DNA of 64,000 bases from Eutrigla gurnardus (GCA_963514095.1 OY741275.1:27929648-27993647); one strand, 5' to 3'. Positions 27,701 through 42,985 are shown, numbered from the stretch's first letter. Notes: generated from the letters alone by a model not told the origin. Program-made: numbers and translations.

Positions 27701-30700
27701 TCTCCCCTGTACGACGGTGGCAGTCCTATCGTGGGCTACATCATCGAGCGTAAGCCGTACACTGTTACTGGTGAAGGACGCTGGCTGAAGTGTAACTACA
27801 CCAACGTTACGGACACGTTCTACACCGTTACTGCCCTGGGAGAAGGAGAACCCTATGAGTTCAGAGTCATTGCCAAGAACGCCAACCAGGTCTTCAGCTT
27901 GCCCTCCGAGTCCACTGGCTCTGTTCAGTGCAAGACCGACTTTGGTAAGATCTGTGACCAAGTCTTACACTGTCTCATATTTCCTTTTAAGTAATGAGAG
28001 CAACATCTAAAATTAACTAATTGTTCACATAATAGAGTCCCAGCAGGAGTCCAATCTTGTCCATAACTCGTTTCATAACCATGTTCCCTTTTTCCGGCCA
28101 ACAGAGCCTCCAAAGGCCCAGCTAGACAGCAAACTCCTGTCTGAGACTGTGAGGGTCAGGGCTGGTTCAGACCTGGTTCTGGATGCTGCAGTGGGAGGCA
28201 GACCTGACCCCAAGGCGTCCTGGTCAAAGGGCAACAGGGATCTAGAGATGTGTGAAAAGTACCACCTCCAGTACACCCCCACCAAGGCCATGGCCATCAT
28301 CAAGTTCTGTGATAGAGACGACACTGGAAAGTACATCCTCATGGTCAGGAACGTCAGCGGAACCAAGACTGCTGAGGTCAACGTCAAAGTGCTTGGTAAG
28401 TTAGAGGGCCAGGTCTTTCAGCATTACAGACCCCATCTAAAGAATTGGTCATCCTAAGAGAATAACGATGAGTAAACCTGTTCCTTCCAGACACCCCTGG
28501 AGTATGTGAAGGCTGCATTGAAATCAGCAACGTCACAGTGGAGTCGTGCACGTTGAGCTGGAAGCCTCCTCTGGAGGACGGCGGCGACGACATCTCCCAC
28601 TACATCGTGGAGAGGCGAGACACCAACAGACTCAACTGGGTCATCATGCACGCCGAGTGCAAGGAGCTGACCTGCAACATCACCGGACTGTTCAAGAACA
28701 CAGAGTACCTGTTCAGAGTCCAGGGGGTCAACAAATACGGAGCTGGAGTCCGCCTGCAGTCAGAGCCGATGGTCGCCAGAAACACTTTCAGTAAGAAAAT
28801 CAAACAGATGCTGCTCTGTTAATCTTCAAACAATGTAACCACTAAGTTGAAAGCAAGAACAATCTACTGAAAACTATTAGACTTCCTTTTTTTAACCTAT
28901 AACACTGTATTTCCTCCAGCCGTTCCATCTCCACCTGGTGCTCCAGAGATCCTGGCATCAGGGAAGGACTTCGCCACCATCGAGTGGCTGAAACCAGAGA
29001 GTGACGGGGGCAGCCCACTGATCCACTACCTGGTAGAGAGGCATGAGAGAAAGAGTGCCCGCTGGGTGAAGGTAAACCGGGATGGAGCCCATCTGGACAC
29101 CATGCTGAAGGTGTCCGGTTTGACCGAAAGAAACATCTACCAGTTCAGAGTGACGGCCATCAATAAGGCCGGAGAGAGCGAAGCCAGCGAGGTTTCTCTC
29201 TATGTCGTCTGCAGAGTGCCGACATGTAAGTCCAGATGGTTCTAAATGTCCAACATTAAATGCAGATGAAGAGTTGTTGATTGATTCATTTGAATTCTAC
29301 ATATTTTCTTATAAATACAGTTACTGACCTCTACTGGTTGAAACTCATCTGGAGTCAGGTGACTTATATGGAGGCAGCTTTAGTCATCAAGCTCCTTCCT
29401 GTCAGCACATAATTAGTCAACAACACTGATTCACCAGACTTTAAAATATTCTGATGGTTTAGTTTCACAGTAAAGAGCAAAAAGTTCTGTGCTTTGATTT
29501 TGTACATTCGTTATAGAAAATTAGCGATAAATGCGACGGGGCGAATCTCTTTGCTAACCTAGAGGCACTTCAGCCAAACATCTGGAGTTTAGTTACTCTT
29601 TAAATGAGGCAACAATGTCACTAGATCCTTATAGATATCACATCTTCCTTCCAGGCACCCCCGCTCCTCCTTCTATCCCTCGTATCACTGACACCCACGG
29701 CGACAGCATCAGCTTGGCTTGGTCCCGCCCCGTGGAGGACGGAGGGTCTGATGTAATAGGCTACGTCCTGGAGATGCAGGAAGCTGGAGCAGAGGAATGG
29801 AAAAAAGCACACGAGAAGACGTTGCGTACTACAGAGTACGTGGTGGCTGGACTTTCAGCAGGCAAGAAGTACTGCTTCAGAGTGGCTGGAATCAACCTCA
29901 ACGGCACAGGAGACTTCAGTGAACCGTGTGCTGAGACCGAGCCGGTGGAGAGGATTGGTGAGTCCGTTGGAAAAGCATGAACTGATCACAAATACCTGAG
30001 ATATTCAAGGAAGAGATGAGTTATAGCAGATATGTCCTATTTAACTGCTTTACAAAGAAAAGGCTGGACATTTACAAAAACTGGGTTCAAATTTGGTTTC
30101 ACTCAATATTCACAAATATTAAAGCAAGGTTTTCATGATGTGGTGACAGTTAAATTGCCACATTGCGAGCCATATATAAATTATCCCACTGTCACACAGA
30201 AACTCCGGACTTTGAGCTCCACGATGACCTGAAGAAGACCATCTGCCTGCGTGCCGGTGGATCCCTGCGCCTGTTGGTGAACGTCAGCGGTCGTCCAGTT
30301 CCTGTCATCACCTGGACCAAGCCTGGTGTCGACCTCCACAATCGAGGCTTCATCGATGTCAACAACACGTCCACCACGCTCATCATCGACAGGGTCCACC
30401 GCTACGACGCTGGCAAATACACGCTGGTCGCAGAGAACTCTGCTGGGAAACAGGAAGTCAACATTCTGGTCAAGATCTATGGTAAGTTGATGAAGTATCA
30501 AAGACCTGAAGTCACATATTACATAGGGTTTTGTATTTGTGACACGTTGGATAACATTGTGATTTGCTGTGATAGAGTAACATTTGAAATTTTTTTTAGA
30601 TACTCCTGGACCAACTGGAGCGATCAAGATCAAGGAGCTGACTAAGGAGTCTACAACCATTTCATGGGAAGCCCCAACTGTGGATGGCGGTGCACCTGTT

Positions 30701-33700
30701 AACAACTACATCATTGAGAGGCGTGAGGCCTCCATGAGAGCCTACAAGACTGTCACCTCCAAGTGCAGTAAGACATCCTACAAGATTGACGGACTGATGG
30801 AGGGCATGTTGTACTATTTCCGGGTCCTTCCTGAGAACATCTACGGTATTGGCGAGCCCTGTGAGACTCCCGACGTGGTCCTCGTTTGCGAGGTGCCTCT
30901 GCCGCCACACAAGCTGGAGATGATCGATGTCACAAAGAGCACCGTCACCCTCAGCTGGGAGAAGCCTGAGCACGATGGTGGAAGCAGGCTGACAGGCTAC
31001 GTTATCGAAGCCTGCAAGTTTGGCACCGACAAGTGGATGAAGGTGGCAACAATGAAGACAACGGACTTTGAGCACACCATCGAGAAGCTGAATGAGGGCG
31101 AGCAGTACTTGTTTAGAATCCGAGCAATCAACAGCAGAGGAGCCAGCGAGCCCAAAGAGCTTCTCACTGCCATCACTGTCCAGGAACAGAGAGGTAAACA
31201 ACTAAAACACTGCACCATGTCAATCTTCAGCTATTTAAAGGGCAAGACCAGTGTTACTACACGTCATCATCCATCGACAACATTGCCCACCTAGTTTGCT
31301 TTATTACTGAGATAGTGTGTTTGTTTGTTTACATTTCTCCAGAATTAATAAACATTCCAGAATGTTCCTGAAAATTGTTGTCAAGTTTAGTTAAAACTAA
31401 CCTCGTCGTTAAAATCCTTCTAGCTCAAACTCAGTTATAAAGTCAAAGTTCCTTGTGCAGGAAGTAAGAAGAGTGTGAGCTTGTTATTGAGGTGTAAATG
31501 AGACTCTCTTGAACTTGATATTACTGGCTAGCTCCACCCTGGCCACTTACGGAAACCTGAAGCAGCCGACATTGTCAAGTGAACCCAGAACTCCCTCAAC
31601 GTGTGAATCAGACTAATCATTATTCATTTATTGTTCACATTTTTGCAACTCTTCTTTTTCTTCCCAGTTATGCCCATGGTGGACTTCACCAGCATTCCTC
31701 AGAAGGTTGTCAACGTTCTGGCCGGCAAGACTCTGGAGTTGGACCTGCCTCTTGTTGGCAGGCCTCCTCCAGTCTGCTCCTGGTACTTCAGAGATAACAA
31801 GATGAAAGTCACAGATCGTGTCAAAATCAAGAGCACTGGCAAGTTCTCCAAGCTGACAGTGTCTGACACCACTATTGACGACACCGGTGACTACAACCTG
31901 GAGGTGAAAAACACCGTCGGGGTTATCACCGAGGTCATCAAGGTCATCATCCTCTGTAAGGAACCATCCATACCATCCTTTGTTCTAGTTGTTTTATTAA
32001 GTATGCTTATCAAGAGAACTTGCCAGTCAAGTTGACTGTAGCCATTCATTCTTTCAATCCCCTTTTACTAGCTAAACCTGACGAACCACAGGGACCCATC
32101 AGGTTTGATGAGGTCGATGCAACCACCGTAAGCTGCAGCTGGGATCTTCCATCTCGAGATGGTGGCGCTCCCATCAGTGGCTACGTGGTGGAGCAGCGTG
32201 ATGCTCACAGACCCGGCTGGGTGCCCGTCTGCGACTCTGTTAGTCGACCAACCTTCAAGTTTGAGAACCTGAATGAGGGAGATGAGTACGTCTTCCGAGC
32301 AGCTGCCATTAATCGCTATGGCACCGGAGAGTTCCTGCAGTCTGAGATCGTCACCTGCAAGAGCTTGAAGAGTAAGACTTCAGTTAAGGTTACACATTTA
32401 GCTGACACAGGAGTATGCCAGCATATGTATGGTAAAATGTTTCACCTTCTCCACAGATGTGCCTGGACCTCCTGGCCGTCCAACCATCTTTGATGTTTCT
32501 CGTGACGGTATGACCGTTGCTTGGAACCCACCGGAGGAAGACGGTGGCCTTGAGGTTTCTGGATACATTATCGAGCGCAAAGAGGTCCGATCTGACAGAT
32601 GGGTGCGCGCCAACAAGAATCCTATCACCATGACCAGATACAGATCGACAGACATGATTGAAGGCCTGGAGTATGAACACAGGATCACTGCTATCAATGC
32701 CAGAGGAATGAGCAAACCAAGTCTGCTGTCCAAACCAGCAGTGGCGACAGATCCTGTCGGTAAGAGAACAAATTCAAAGAAGGCCTTGTTATATTAACAT
32801 TTTAAGATCAAACTGAATTCATAGTTCAGTTGGGTGCTATCAATTCCTTAAAAAGGCTAACACAGACTCATTATATCTTATACTGACATGCTCCTCTTCG
32901 CCACTCAGATCCACCGGGGTGTCCTCAGAACCCGAGAATCACAGATACAACCAAATCCTCCGTGTCACTGGCCTGGAGTCCTCCCGATGACGAGGGAGAC
33001 GCGAGGGTGGACGGTTACCTGATTGAGATGCAGAAGGCCGGAACCATGGCTTGGATCAAGTGCAACACTACACCATCTTTAATCTGCGAGTACACACTCA
33101 CCAAAATGCCACAAGGAGAGGAGTTCAAATTCCGTGTGATGGCCTGCAATGCTGGCGGCTCCGGAGAGCCTGCCGAGGTTCCTGGAACGGTCACTGTGAC
33201 CGAGATGCTCGGTAAGCATACAGATGTTACTAATTAACTGATCACTTGTATTTGTTAAGTAATTTAGAATAAAACTGACTTTTGTGACGATCATTATCCT
33301 CCAGAATCTCCTGACTTTGACCTGGAGCTCAAATACAAAGATGTGTATGTGGTTCGCCACGGAGGCGTGGTCAGACTCTCTGTGCCCATCAAGGGTAAAC
33401 CTCATCCCACCTGCAAGTGGTGGAAGGATGGCAGTGCAGTCTCCCCCAAGGCCATGATCGCCTCCACAGAGGATGCCAGCGAGCTTGTGATCAAGGGAGC
33501 CGAGAGGAGTGACTCTGGCGTCTACGACCTCCTGCTGGAGAACAGCGTTGGCAAGAAGAAGGCCCAAATCAAGGTGAAGGTCATCGGCCGCCCAAGCGCT
33601 CCAGAGGGACCATTGGACTTTGAGGAGATCCAGGCAAACTCTGTCAAGTTGTCTTGGAAGACGCCCACGGATGACGGTGGCTCAGAGATCCTGGGTTACA

Positions 33701-36700
33701 TCGTAGAAAGGCGCGAGGCAGCCAGACATGCCTGGTACACAGTGGACTCTAGAGTGACAGACACACAGCTGCTTGTCAAGGGCCTGAAGGAAGGAACAGA
33801 GTACCACTTCAAGGTCACGGCTGAGAACTCCTTCGGTATCAGCGCCTCTCTGAAGTCAGAGCAGCCACTGGTACCCAAGACTCCTCTCTGTAAGTATTCC
33901 TCTTCTTCAGCCTAAAGTGCCTTTGAACACTATGAGACCATTCAGTAATGATCTGCATTCTTCAAACCAGGTCCCCCTGAGCCTTCAAGCACCCCACCAG
34001 AGATCATGGATGTCACCAAGAGCTCCGTGGCACTGGCCTGGTCCAGACCAAAGGACGATGGTGGTTCTACCATCACTGGCTACTTTGTTGAGTACAAGGT
34101 GGTGTCCACTGAGACATGGTCCCGACACCAGACCAAGATCACCTCCACGATGTTTACTCTGCCCGGACTCATGCCTGACTCAGACTACCAGTTCCGCATT
34201 GTTGCTGTCAATGACATCGGCGAGGGCCAGGCCAGTCCTGTGTCCGACCCCGTCACATGCAAGGATCCATTCGGTGAGTCTCCATCACCGATTACTCCAT
34301 ACTATAAAAGTAACTATTAGGGTTGATGTAGTTCTCTTCAGTCAATAAGTTGATCAACACAACTTCCACATTCTCATATATCTATATTCTCACTCTGGGA
34401 AGTTTTACAGACATCAGAATAAAAAAGAGGCAGTGGTTATTATTAGTTATTTTAATTAAGTTGTGTTGTTTCTTTCCTTCCAGACAAGCCAAGTCAACCA
34501 GGCGAGATCGACACAGTGAATGTGACAAAGAACTTCATCAGCATCCGCTGGCAAACTCCAGAGTGTGATGGTGGAAAGGAGGTGTTGGGCTACTGGGTGG
34601 AGTACAGGAAGTCCATTGAGAGCACTTGGAAGAAGTGCAACAAGGAGAGACTGAAGGAAAAGGAGTTCACCATGCCCGGACTGGCTGAGGCCACGGAGTA
34701 TGAGTTCAGGGTGTTTGCTGAGAACGAGACGGGGATGAGTAGACCTCGTAGGACCGCCACATGCATCAAGACCAAACTGAGTGGTGAGAACACTGATATA
34801 TACTGTGTGAAATGTATTTTTAAGCAGTTAGCCAAGTTGAGTAACTTTACTATGAGGCACATGTATCCTAACTGTATCCTTGTTTTGTACAGTTGAAACT
34901 AAACCTGGCCTGAGGAAGGAAATGGATGAAGTAACGACCAAGCTTGGCCAGCCTGCGGTCATGAAGTGCCAGATTATTGGTAGACCTGTCCCTGATATCA
35001 AGTGGTATCACACCGGCAAAGAGATTGTCGAGTCACGCAAGTACGAGATGAGCTCTGACGGACGCAACCACTCGCTGTCTATCATGACGGATCAGCAGGA
35101 GGATGAGGGAGAGTACACATGCAAGGCCTTCAACGATGCCGGAGAAGCCGAAACCACTGGCGTTCTGGTCTTGGAGGCTGCTGCATCCTTCCATCCTGAC
35201 TACCCGCTGAAGGAAACCTACCATGCCGGCCTGGGATCCACGCTGCGCATCCACGCTGTCTACATTGGCCGTCCTGAGCCAAAGATCATGTGGTTGCATG
35301 GGGCAAAGACCCTGGAGAACACGGAGGACATCAGCATCGAGACCACCGAGCACTACACACACCTGGTGATCAAGAACGTGCAGCGCAGAATCCATGGAGG
35401 CAAATACAGGATCAGACTCCACAACCACTTCGGCAGGGCCGACACCGCTTTTAATGTGGAGATTTATGGTATGTCCGTCTGCATTTACTGCAACAAAAGT
35501 CATAGCATTACATTTTTAATAAATATGCAATACTTTTGTTTCCAGACAAACCTGACACACCTCAGGGTCCCATTGTGCTGGAAGCTCTCCTGAAGAACTC
35601 TGTCATCATCAGCTGGAAGGCTCCAAAAGACGATGGAGGCTGCATGATCACAAACTACATTGTGGAGAAGCGTGAAGACAAGGAGGGCACTGAGTGGGAA
35701 CTGGTGTCCTCCTCAATCAATGGCATATCTTGCCGTGTGCCCAACCTCATTGACAGCGCCGGATACTTCTTCCGTGTATACGCCCAGAATCGCTATGGCA
35801 ACAGCGAGCCATTGGAACTAACTTCTCCTATTCTTATCAAGTGCCAACTGGGTAAGTTTAATCTAATATGTGTTTCAAAATACTTGGTCCTGATCACCGA
35901 GATGCGACGCAAGAAAAATGTTGTCAACAAAACCAAGCTGTTTCTCTGTGGGACAGCATGCCTGGCATGTGCTCTTCTTCTCTTCTGTCTCACTTTTCTC
36001 ACGGTTTTTAGATGCAAATAGAAGTTAAAATATTCTCAACTTTTCTGCACCACGAGCAGAGCCACGCCACTTGTCAGTGTCACAGTCGGCCTGGCAGCCA
36101 ATAAATTGAGCAAGAGCCGGGCTACTTAACTCATTCCTTCCTGTTTTAGTGCCGTTAGATGTGGTAGCACGGACTAAGGGAAATGCAGACGAAGGGTTGA
36201 TATTAGAGGTTTTTAAACAGTAATTGATAAATGCATGCATCTCATGCATACAACTATACTACATCAATTTACAGGTAAAGAGATACCTAGGTTCACTAAA
36301 AAAGTTCTGAAAGTTTCTATTTCTATATTCCTGTCCACAGAGAAACCATCACCACCTCTGTCGCCAGTTGTTTCTGCGATCACTAAGGATTCCTGCGTGG
36401 TTTCCTGGAGGCCTCCACTCAGTGACGGAGGCTCTAAGATCAAGAGCTACTGCCTTGAGAAGAAGCACAAGAAGGACAAGAAGGAATGGAGCGAATGGAC
36501 TCCAGTGACGACAGACGAGATCAAGCAGACTGTGTTCTCTGTCAAGCGTCTGACCGAGGGCGTCGAGTGCATCTTCCGTGTGAAGTGTGAGAACTTGGGA
36601 GAACAGAGTGACTACAGCGAGACAACTGCCATCGTCCCAGCCACCGCAGTTGAGGTCCGAGCTCCCGCCTTCAAGGAGGAGCTGAGGAACATGAGCGTCA

Positions 36701-39700
36701 AGTACAAGAGCAACGCTACCCTCGTCTGCAAGATCACAGGGCAGCCCAAGCCTGTGATTAAATGGTTCAGACGAGGAAAAGAGATCCACTCGGATGGCAA
36801 GAAAATCAAGATACAGGAGTTTAAGGGTGGTTACCACCAGCTGGTCATCACAGAGGCTGATGAGGAGGACTCCACTGTGTACCAGATCAGGGCCACCAAC
36901 CAGGGAGGCTCCATCTGTGCTACAATCTCTCTGGATGTTGAAGTCCCAGCCAAGATCAACTTACCCAAGAACCTGAAGGACAAGGAAGCCATCCCTGCCC
37001 TGCGTGGAGAAGTGGTCAATATCAAGATTCCTTTCAGCGGCAAACCAGATCCTGTCATCACATGGCAGAAGGGACAAGATCTTATTGATAGCAATGGCCA
37101 CTACCAGGTCATCGTCACCAGATCCTTCACTTCGTTGGTGTTCACCAACGGAGTGGAGAAGAAGGATGCTGGTTTCTACATTGTCTGTGCCAAGAACAGA
37201 TTCGGCATCGACCAACAGACCGTTGAGCTGGATGTAGCCGACGTTCCTGATCCTCCACGTGGTGTCAAAGCCAGTGACGTCTCAAGAGACTCGGTAACGC
37301 TGAACTGGGTGGCCCCAGCTAATGACGGGGGCAGCAGGGTCATTAGCTACATCATTGAGAAGTGCCCCACCACTGCTGAGAGGTGGGAGCGTGTTGTCCA
37401 GTCCCGGGACACCCACTACACTGTTATCAACCTCTTTGGAGGAACCAGCTATCAGTTCAGAGTCATCGCTGAGAACAAGTTTGGACAGAGTGCTCCGTCT
37501 GAGACCAGTGGACCCGTCATGACCAAGGAGGACAAATCAAGAGTTCTGCTCTACGACAGGGAGGTGGATGATAACGGACGTGTCCCCAGGGGCAAGGTTC
37601 ACTCAGAAATTAAGAACATGCACAGCAAATATACCATTGCAGAGGAACTGGGCAGAGGTCAGTTTGGCATCATCCACCGCTGTGTCAACATCAGCTCTGA
37701 GAAGACCTACATGGCTAAATTCTTCAAGGTGAGAGGTGCAGATCAAGCGATAGTCAAGAAGGAAATTGCAACGCTAAATCTGGCCAAACATACCAACTTC
37801 CTTCTCCTCCATGAGTCCTTCGATAGCCCCGAGGAGTTGGTGATGATCTACGACTTTATCTCTGGCGCTGACATCTTTGAGCGCATCAGCACAGCTGAGT
37901 TTGAGTTTAATGAGCGTGAGATTGTCGCCTACATTCGGCAGATCTGCTCAGCTCTTGAGTTCCTGCACGCCGAAAGCTATGGACACTTTGATATCAGACC
38001 TGAGAATATCGTGTACACAACTCGAACCAGCTCTAATGTGAAGATAATTGAGTTGGGCCAGTCCATACACCTGACTCCTGGAGACCAGATCAAGCTCCAG
38101 TATACCACTGCAGAGTATGCTGCCCCTGAGATCCACCAGTGTGACATGGTTAGCGCTGTCACTGATATGTGGTCCGTTGGCGTCCTGGCCTATGTGCTCC
38201 TCAGTGGACTGAATCCATTCACAGCTGAAACCAACCAACAAATGATTGACAACATCTCGATTGCAGCCTACAGCTATGATGACAATTCCTTCAAGCAGGT
38301 CAGTGTTGAGGCACTAGACTTCACAGACCGCCTAATGACGAAGGACCGTAAGCATCGTATGACTGCTGCTGAGGCTCTGGCACATCCATGGCTGACCAAG
38401 CCTTCAGAGGAGATCAGCACCAGAGCAATCCAAACCAGCAGGCATAAGAGATACTACCAGTCTATGGTGAAGAAAGAGTGGCAAACTGTTGTCTCTGCAG
38501 CTCGTGTGGCCTCCGGCGGGTCCATCAGATCCCAGCGTGGTGTCTTCGTCGCCAAGGTGAAGATTGCGCCATTTGAACACGGTCCTGTTGGAGGCCAGAT
38601 CGGTCACGCAGTGGTGAATGAGGGAGATAATGTGAAATTCAGCTGCAATATTGAAAACTATGATAGCACAACTGAAGTGACATGGTACTGTGGTGTCAGG
38701 CAACTTGAAGCTGGTGAAAAATATGAGATTGAGTATGAGGACGGCCTGGCTGTGATCACCATCAACAAGGTCACAAGAGCAGATGACGGCACTTACAGAT
38801 GCAAGGTGGTGAATGAGTATGGTGAGGACAGTTCCTACGCAGAGCTGTTCATCAGTGGTGTACGGTCCTACCGGGACTTCTTCACCACTCGTGTGGTCAA
38901 GAAAACAAAGCGCAGAATCGACACTGCAAGAATGCTTCAGAAGCCACCGGAGTTCACCCTTCCTCTCTTCAACCACACAGCCTACATTGGTGAGGATGTA
39001 CGCTTTGGCGTAACCATCACTGTTCACCCTGAGCCTCGTGTCATCTGGCACAAATCCGGACAGAAGCTCATCCCTGGGGAAGATGACAAGAAGTACACGT
39101 TCATCAGCGACAAGGGACTGTACCAGATGATTATCCACAAAGCTGACGATGAGGATGATGCAGAGTACAGCGTCGTGGCCCGTAACAGGTATGGTGACGA
39201 CAGCTGCAAGGCTCGTCTTACTGTTGTTCCTCGACCTAAACCAGCTGACCTCACCTTGAGACCCATGTTCAAACGCCTGCTTGCTAATGTCGAGTGCAGG
39301 GAGGGCCAGAATATACGCTTTGAGATCAGAGTGTCTGGCCATCCCACATTGAAGTGGGAGAAGGACGGCATGCCTTTGGCATTTGGACCCTCTATTGAGG
39401 TTGTCCATGAGGGTCTGGATTACTTCATCCTCCATGTGAAAGACACTCTCCCCGAGGACTCTGGTGTGTACAGAGTCACTGCTACCAACTCTGCTGGATC
39501 TGCCAGTTGCCAGGCCAGCCTCAAAGTACAGCGTGTCACTCATGTAAAGAAGGAATATGAGATGAGTGAAAAGGAGAAGAAAGCAATTGCTGGAAAAGAG
39601 GCAATAGACAAAAAGGTGAGGCTGTCTCAGATTTTGTCCGACACTGTATTCACACCTCTACCACCGGCTGCAGTACAAGCTGTCAGAGAGGCCGCCACCA

Positions 39701-42700
39701 TGTTTAAACCTGCCGTGAAGACTAAGAAGGGGGAGAAGACCGAGGCTGAGATACAGAAAGAAAAAGAGGAGAGGAAGAGGCGGGCGGATGAGAAGAGGCT
39801 GCGTATGCCCTATGACGTCCCAGCTCCTCGTGTCATTAACCCGGCAGTTCTCGAGGAGGACATGGAGATAAAACATTTCCAGCCATTCTCTGACATGAAG
39901 TGGTACAAGACACTAAGGGATCAGTACGAGTTTCCTGAGCCGATGGACAAAATCAAGCAGAAGCGGATGAAGCGGATCCGCCTCTCCAGGTGGGAGCAGT
40001 TCTATGAGGTGCCAATCAGGATCAAGGACCATTATAAGCCTAAGTGGCGCATCTCCTCCATGACTCAGGATGACTTGGAGACTGTGAGGCCTGCACGGCA
40101 CCGCACTCCTTCCCCCGAAATGGAGGGCTACCAGAGGATCAGGAGGAGGTCCCTTGGGGATCTGTCCGACGAGGAGCTGCTGCTACCTGTCAATGAATAC
40201 CTGTCAATGAAGAGAACTGAGGAAGAGCGGCTTCGTCTGGAGGAGGAGCTGGAGTACGGTTACTCTGCCTCTCCACCTAGCCTCAGCCCAGTTCGCTTTG
40301 AGCTGTCTCCCCTGCGTCCCTCATCTCCCAGAAAAGTCTACAGCGATGATGAAGAAGGAGAAGAAGTCCACAGATATGACTCCTACCGAATTCCATCCAA
40401 GTACGAGGCTGGCCCAAGTTTTGTTGACCTCCGCCAGCGTCACGACAAAGCCACGTACAAACCTCCGAGACAGGGGGTGTATGAAGAGAGAGAAGATCTA
40501 GAGCTTCTGCGCCCTCACAAAACCGCTCAGAGAATATCTTCTTACAAGAGTGAACTCAAGCGCATGGACTTTGAAGAGAAGACTCGAAGCATGAAGAAGG
40601 ATACAACTATATCTGTTACAAAAGTCTCTGAGGACATTGAATCTGAGCACCTGAGATTGTTTACCTCAGAATATATTCCTAAACCAATCAAGAAGCTCCA
40701 CATGCCTGAACCAGAGAGGAGGAGATCTCCGACCCTAGACAGGGCCACCAGGACTGACGTGACCCTCCCTAGAGTTGATTTTTCTTCCAGATATGAGGAG
40801 AAGAAGCAGGCTCTAAGATCAGAGAGAAAATCTGTGGAGAGGACCTTCACGGTGGTGACACAGGCTCCATTTAGCCTGGACCACGCCCCCCGTATTACCA
40901 TCAGGATGCGCTCTCATCGCGTACCCTATGGGTCCAGCACCAAGTTCACGCTGAATGTCCAGTCAAAACCAGAGCTTGAGGTTCAGTGGTTCCACAATGG
41001 CAAAGAGATTCACAAGACCAGCAAATACCACATGACCAACATTAGCGGGGTTCTGACTCTCAAGATTAACAACTGTGTGACTGAAGATGCCGGCACTTAC
41101 CGCGTGGTCTGCACTAATGCCAAAGGAGAGACTTCTGACTACGCCACACTGGACGTATCAGGAGAATATGCTGCCTTCTCTTCACTCCGCAAAGACGAGG
41201 AGCCTCCGTCCTCCCATCTACCAGAGATGACCAGAACAGAGGTGTATCATGTCTCCTCCTCTAAAACAACAGTCAAGGAAAGTGTGACTGAAAAAGTGAA
41301 AGAGGCCACCACTGTTGTTGAGATGAGAAGGGAGAGGCCGTCTGTTGCTGCCAAGATCCTGACCAAACCACAGTCCCTGACTGTGGAGGAGGGAGGCCTT
41401 GCCAGGTTTGAGTGTGACGTGGATGGAGAACCAACGCCCTCCATTACCTGGCTGCACGAAGGAGCAGTTATTGGTTCCTCTGCCCGTCTGCACATCGTCT
41501 CTACTCAGTTCAACTCCTCATTCGAGATCTCTGCTGTTGAGCGGTCGGATGAAGGCAGCTACACTCTGCTGGTGGAAAATGCTGGAGGCAAACAAGAGGC
41601 TCATTTCACCCTGACCATCCGCAAGACTGATTCCAGGGAGAAAGTTATCGCCAGAATCACCTCCCCAGAGGCCAAGTCCCCTGAGCCAGTCATGTCCCCT
41701 CAGAGAGTCAAGTCCCCTGAGCCAATCAAGTCCCCTCAGAGAGTCAAGTCTCCATTCTCACCAAAGTCACCAACACCAAAGTCCCCAGGACCGAAGTCCC
41801 CTACTCCGAAATCCCCAACTCCATCCGAGAGGGAACGGATGACTTCTCCAATCAAGTCACCAAAGAGAGTGATGTCACCAACCGTTGAAAGGAAGCCATC
41901 CTTCTCTGTCGGGCTGAGCGACGTCACTGCAGCCCCCGACTCCATTGTCAAGCTCTCCGTGAAGGTGACCGGTGAGCCCAGACCTGCAATCTCATGGACG
42001 AAGGATGGAAAGGTAATTTATTATAATATTTGAGTATTCTACTCTTCATTTCAACTATTTACAGATATTAAAAAAAATGACATGTTTGTATTGCTTTAGT
42101 AACCGAATCATATCTTCGTCATTGCCAGGCTCTGTCTCAGGGAGGGAAGTATGAAATCTTTGAGGAGTCTGGCTCAGCGTATCTTGAGATCTATGAACTG
42201 GAGGACTCTGATGCTGGATTGTACAAGTGTACTGCTACCACCAGTGCTGGAGTAGCGTTAACAACCTGCACGGTGACTGTACGAGGTAAGACAAATCTGC
42301 TGGTTCATGACCTTGCAGCTCCAAGCATTCAAATTGTGTCCTTCCATAAACTCTTACATTCATTTCTGTTTTAGGCTCCAAAACAAAAGCTGAAATCTCT
42401 GAGAAAGTCATGAAAAAGGAAATGAGCCATGAGGAGCTCCTGTCCTCTTTGAAGGAGGTCAAGTCCTCCCACAGCCAGATGTCCATTACAGAGGGCCAGT
42501 CCCTGACTCTCAGGGCCAACATCCCTGGGGCCTCTGACATCAGGTGGATCCTGAATGGAGTGGAACTGGCGAACTCTGAGCAGCACAGATATGGAGTTTC
42601 TGGCAACGACCAGACCTTGACCATTAGGTCGGTCAGCCAGTGTGAGCAGGGGATCCTAACCTGTCAGGCTCAAACCATGCAAGGCCTGGTCCGCTGTCAG

Positions 42701-42918
42701 TTTGACACCACCATCACTGCCCAGCGCTCGGATGCACCCCGTATTCTGGTGCAGCCCAGGTCCCAGAATGTAAATGAGGGACAAAATGTCAGATTCACAT
42801 GTGAACTTGCAGGAGAGCCGTCCCCTGACGTGGAGTGGTTGAAAGACAACGTGATCGTGAGTCGTTTCCTCCGGGACATTATTTGTTTTTCTAATAAACA
42901 CAAGTTGTGTCTTTAAAC

Positions 42919-42985
<67 letters not shown>

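Noticed and set aside
38404..39543. Antisense open frame of 379 codons opposite titin kinase tail and M1-M3
   Set aside because: Shadow of the conserved titin frame on the other strand.
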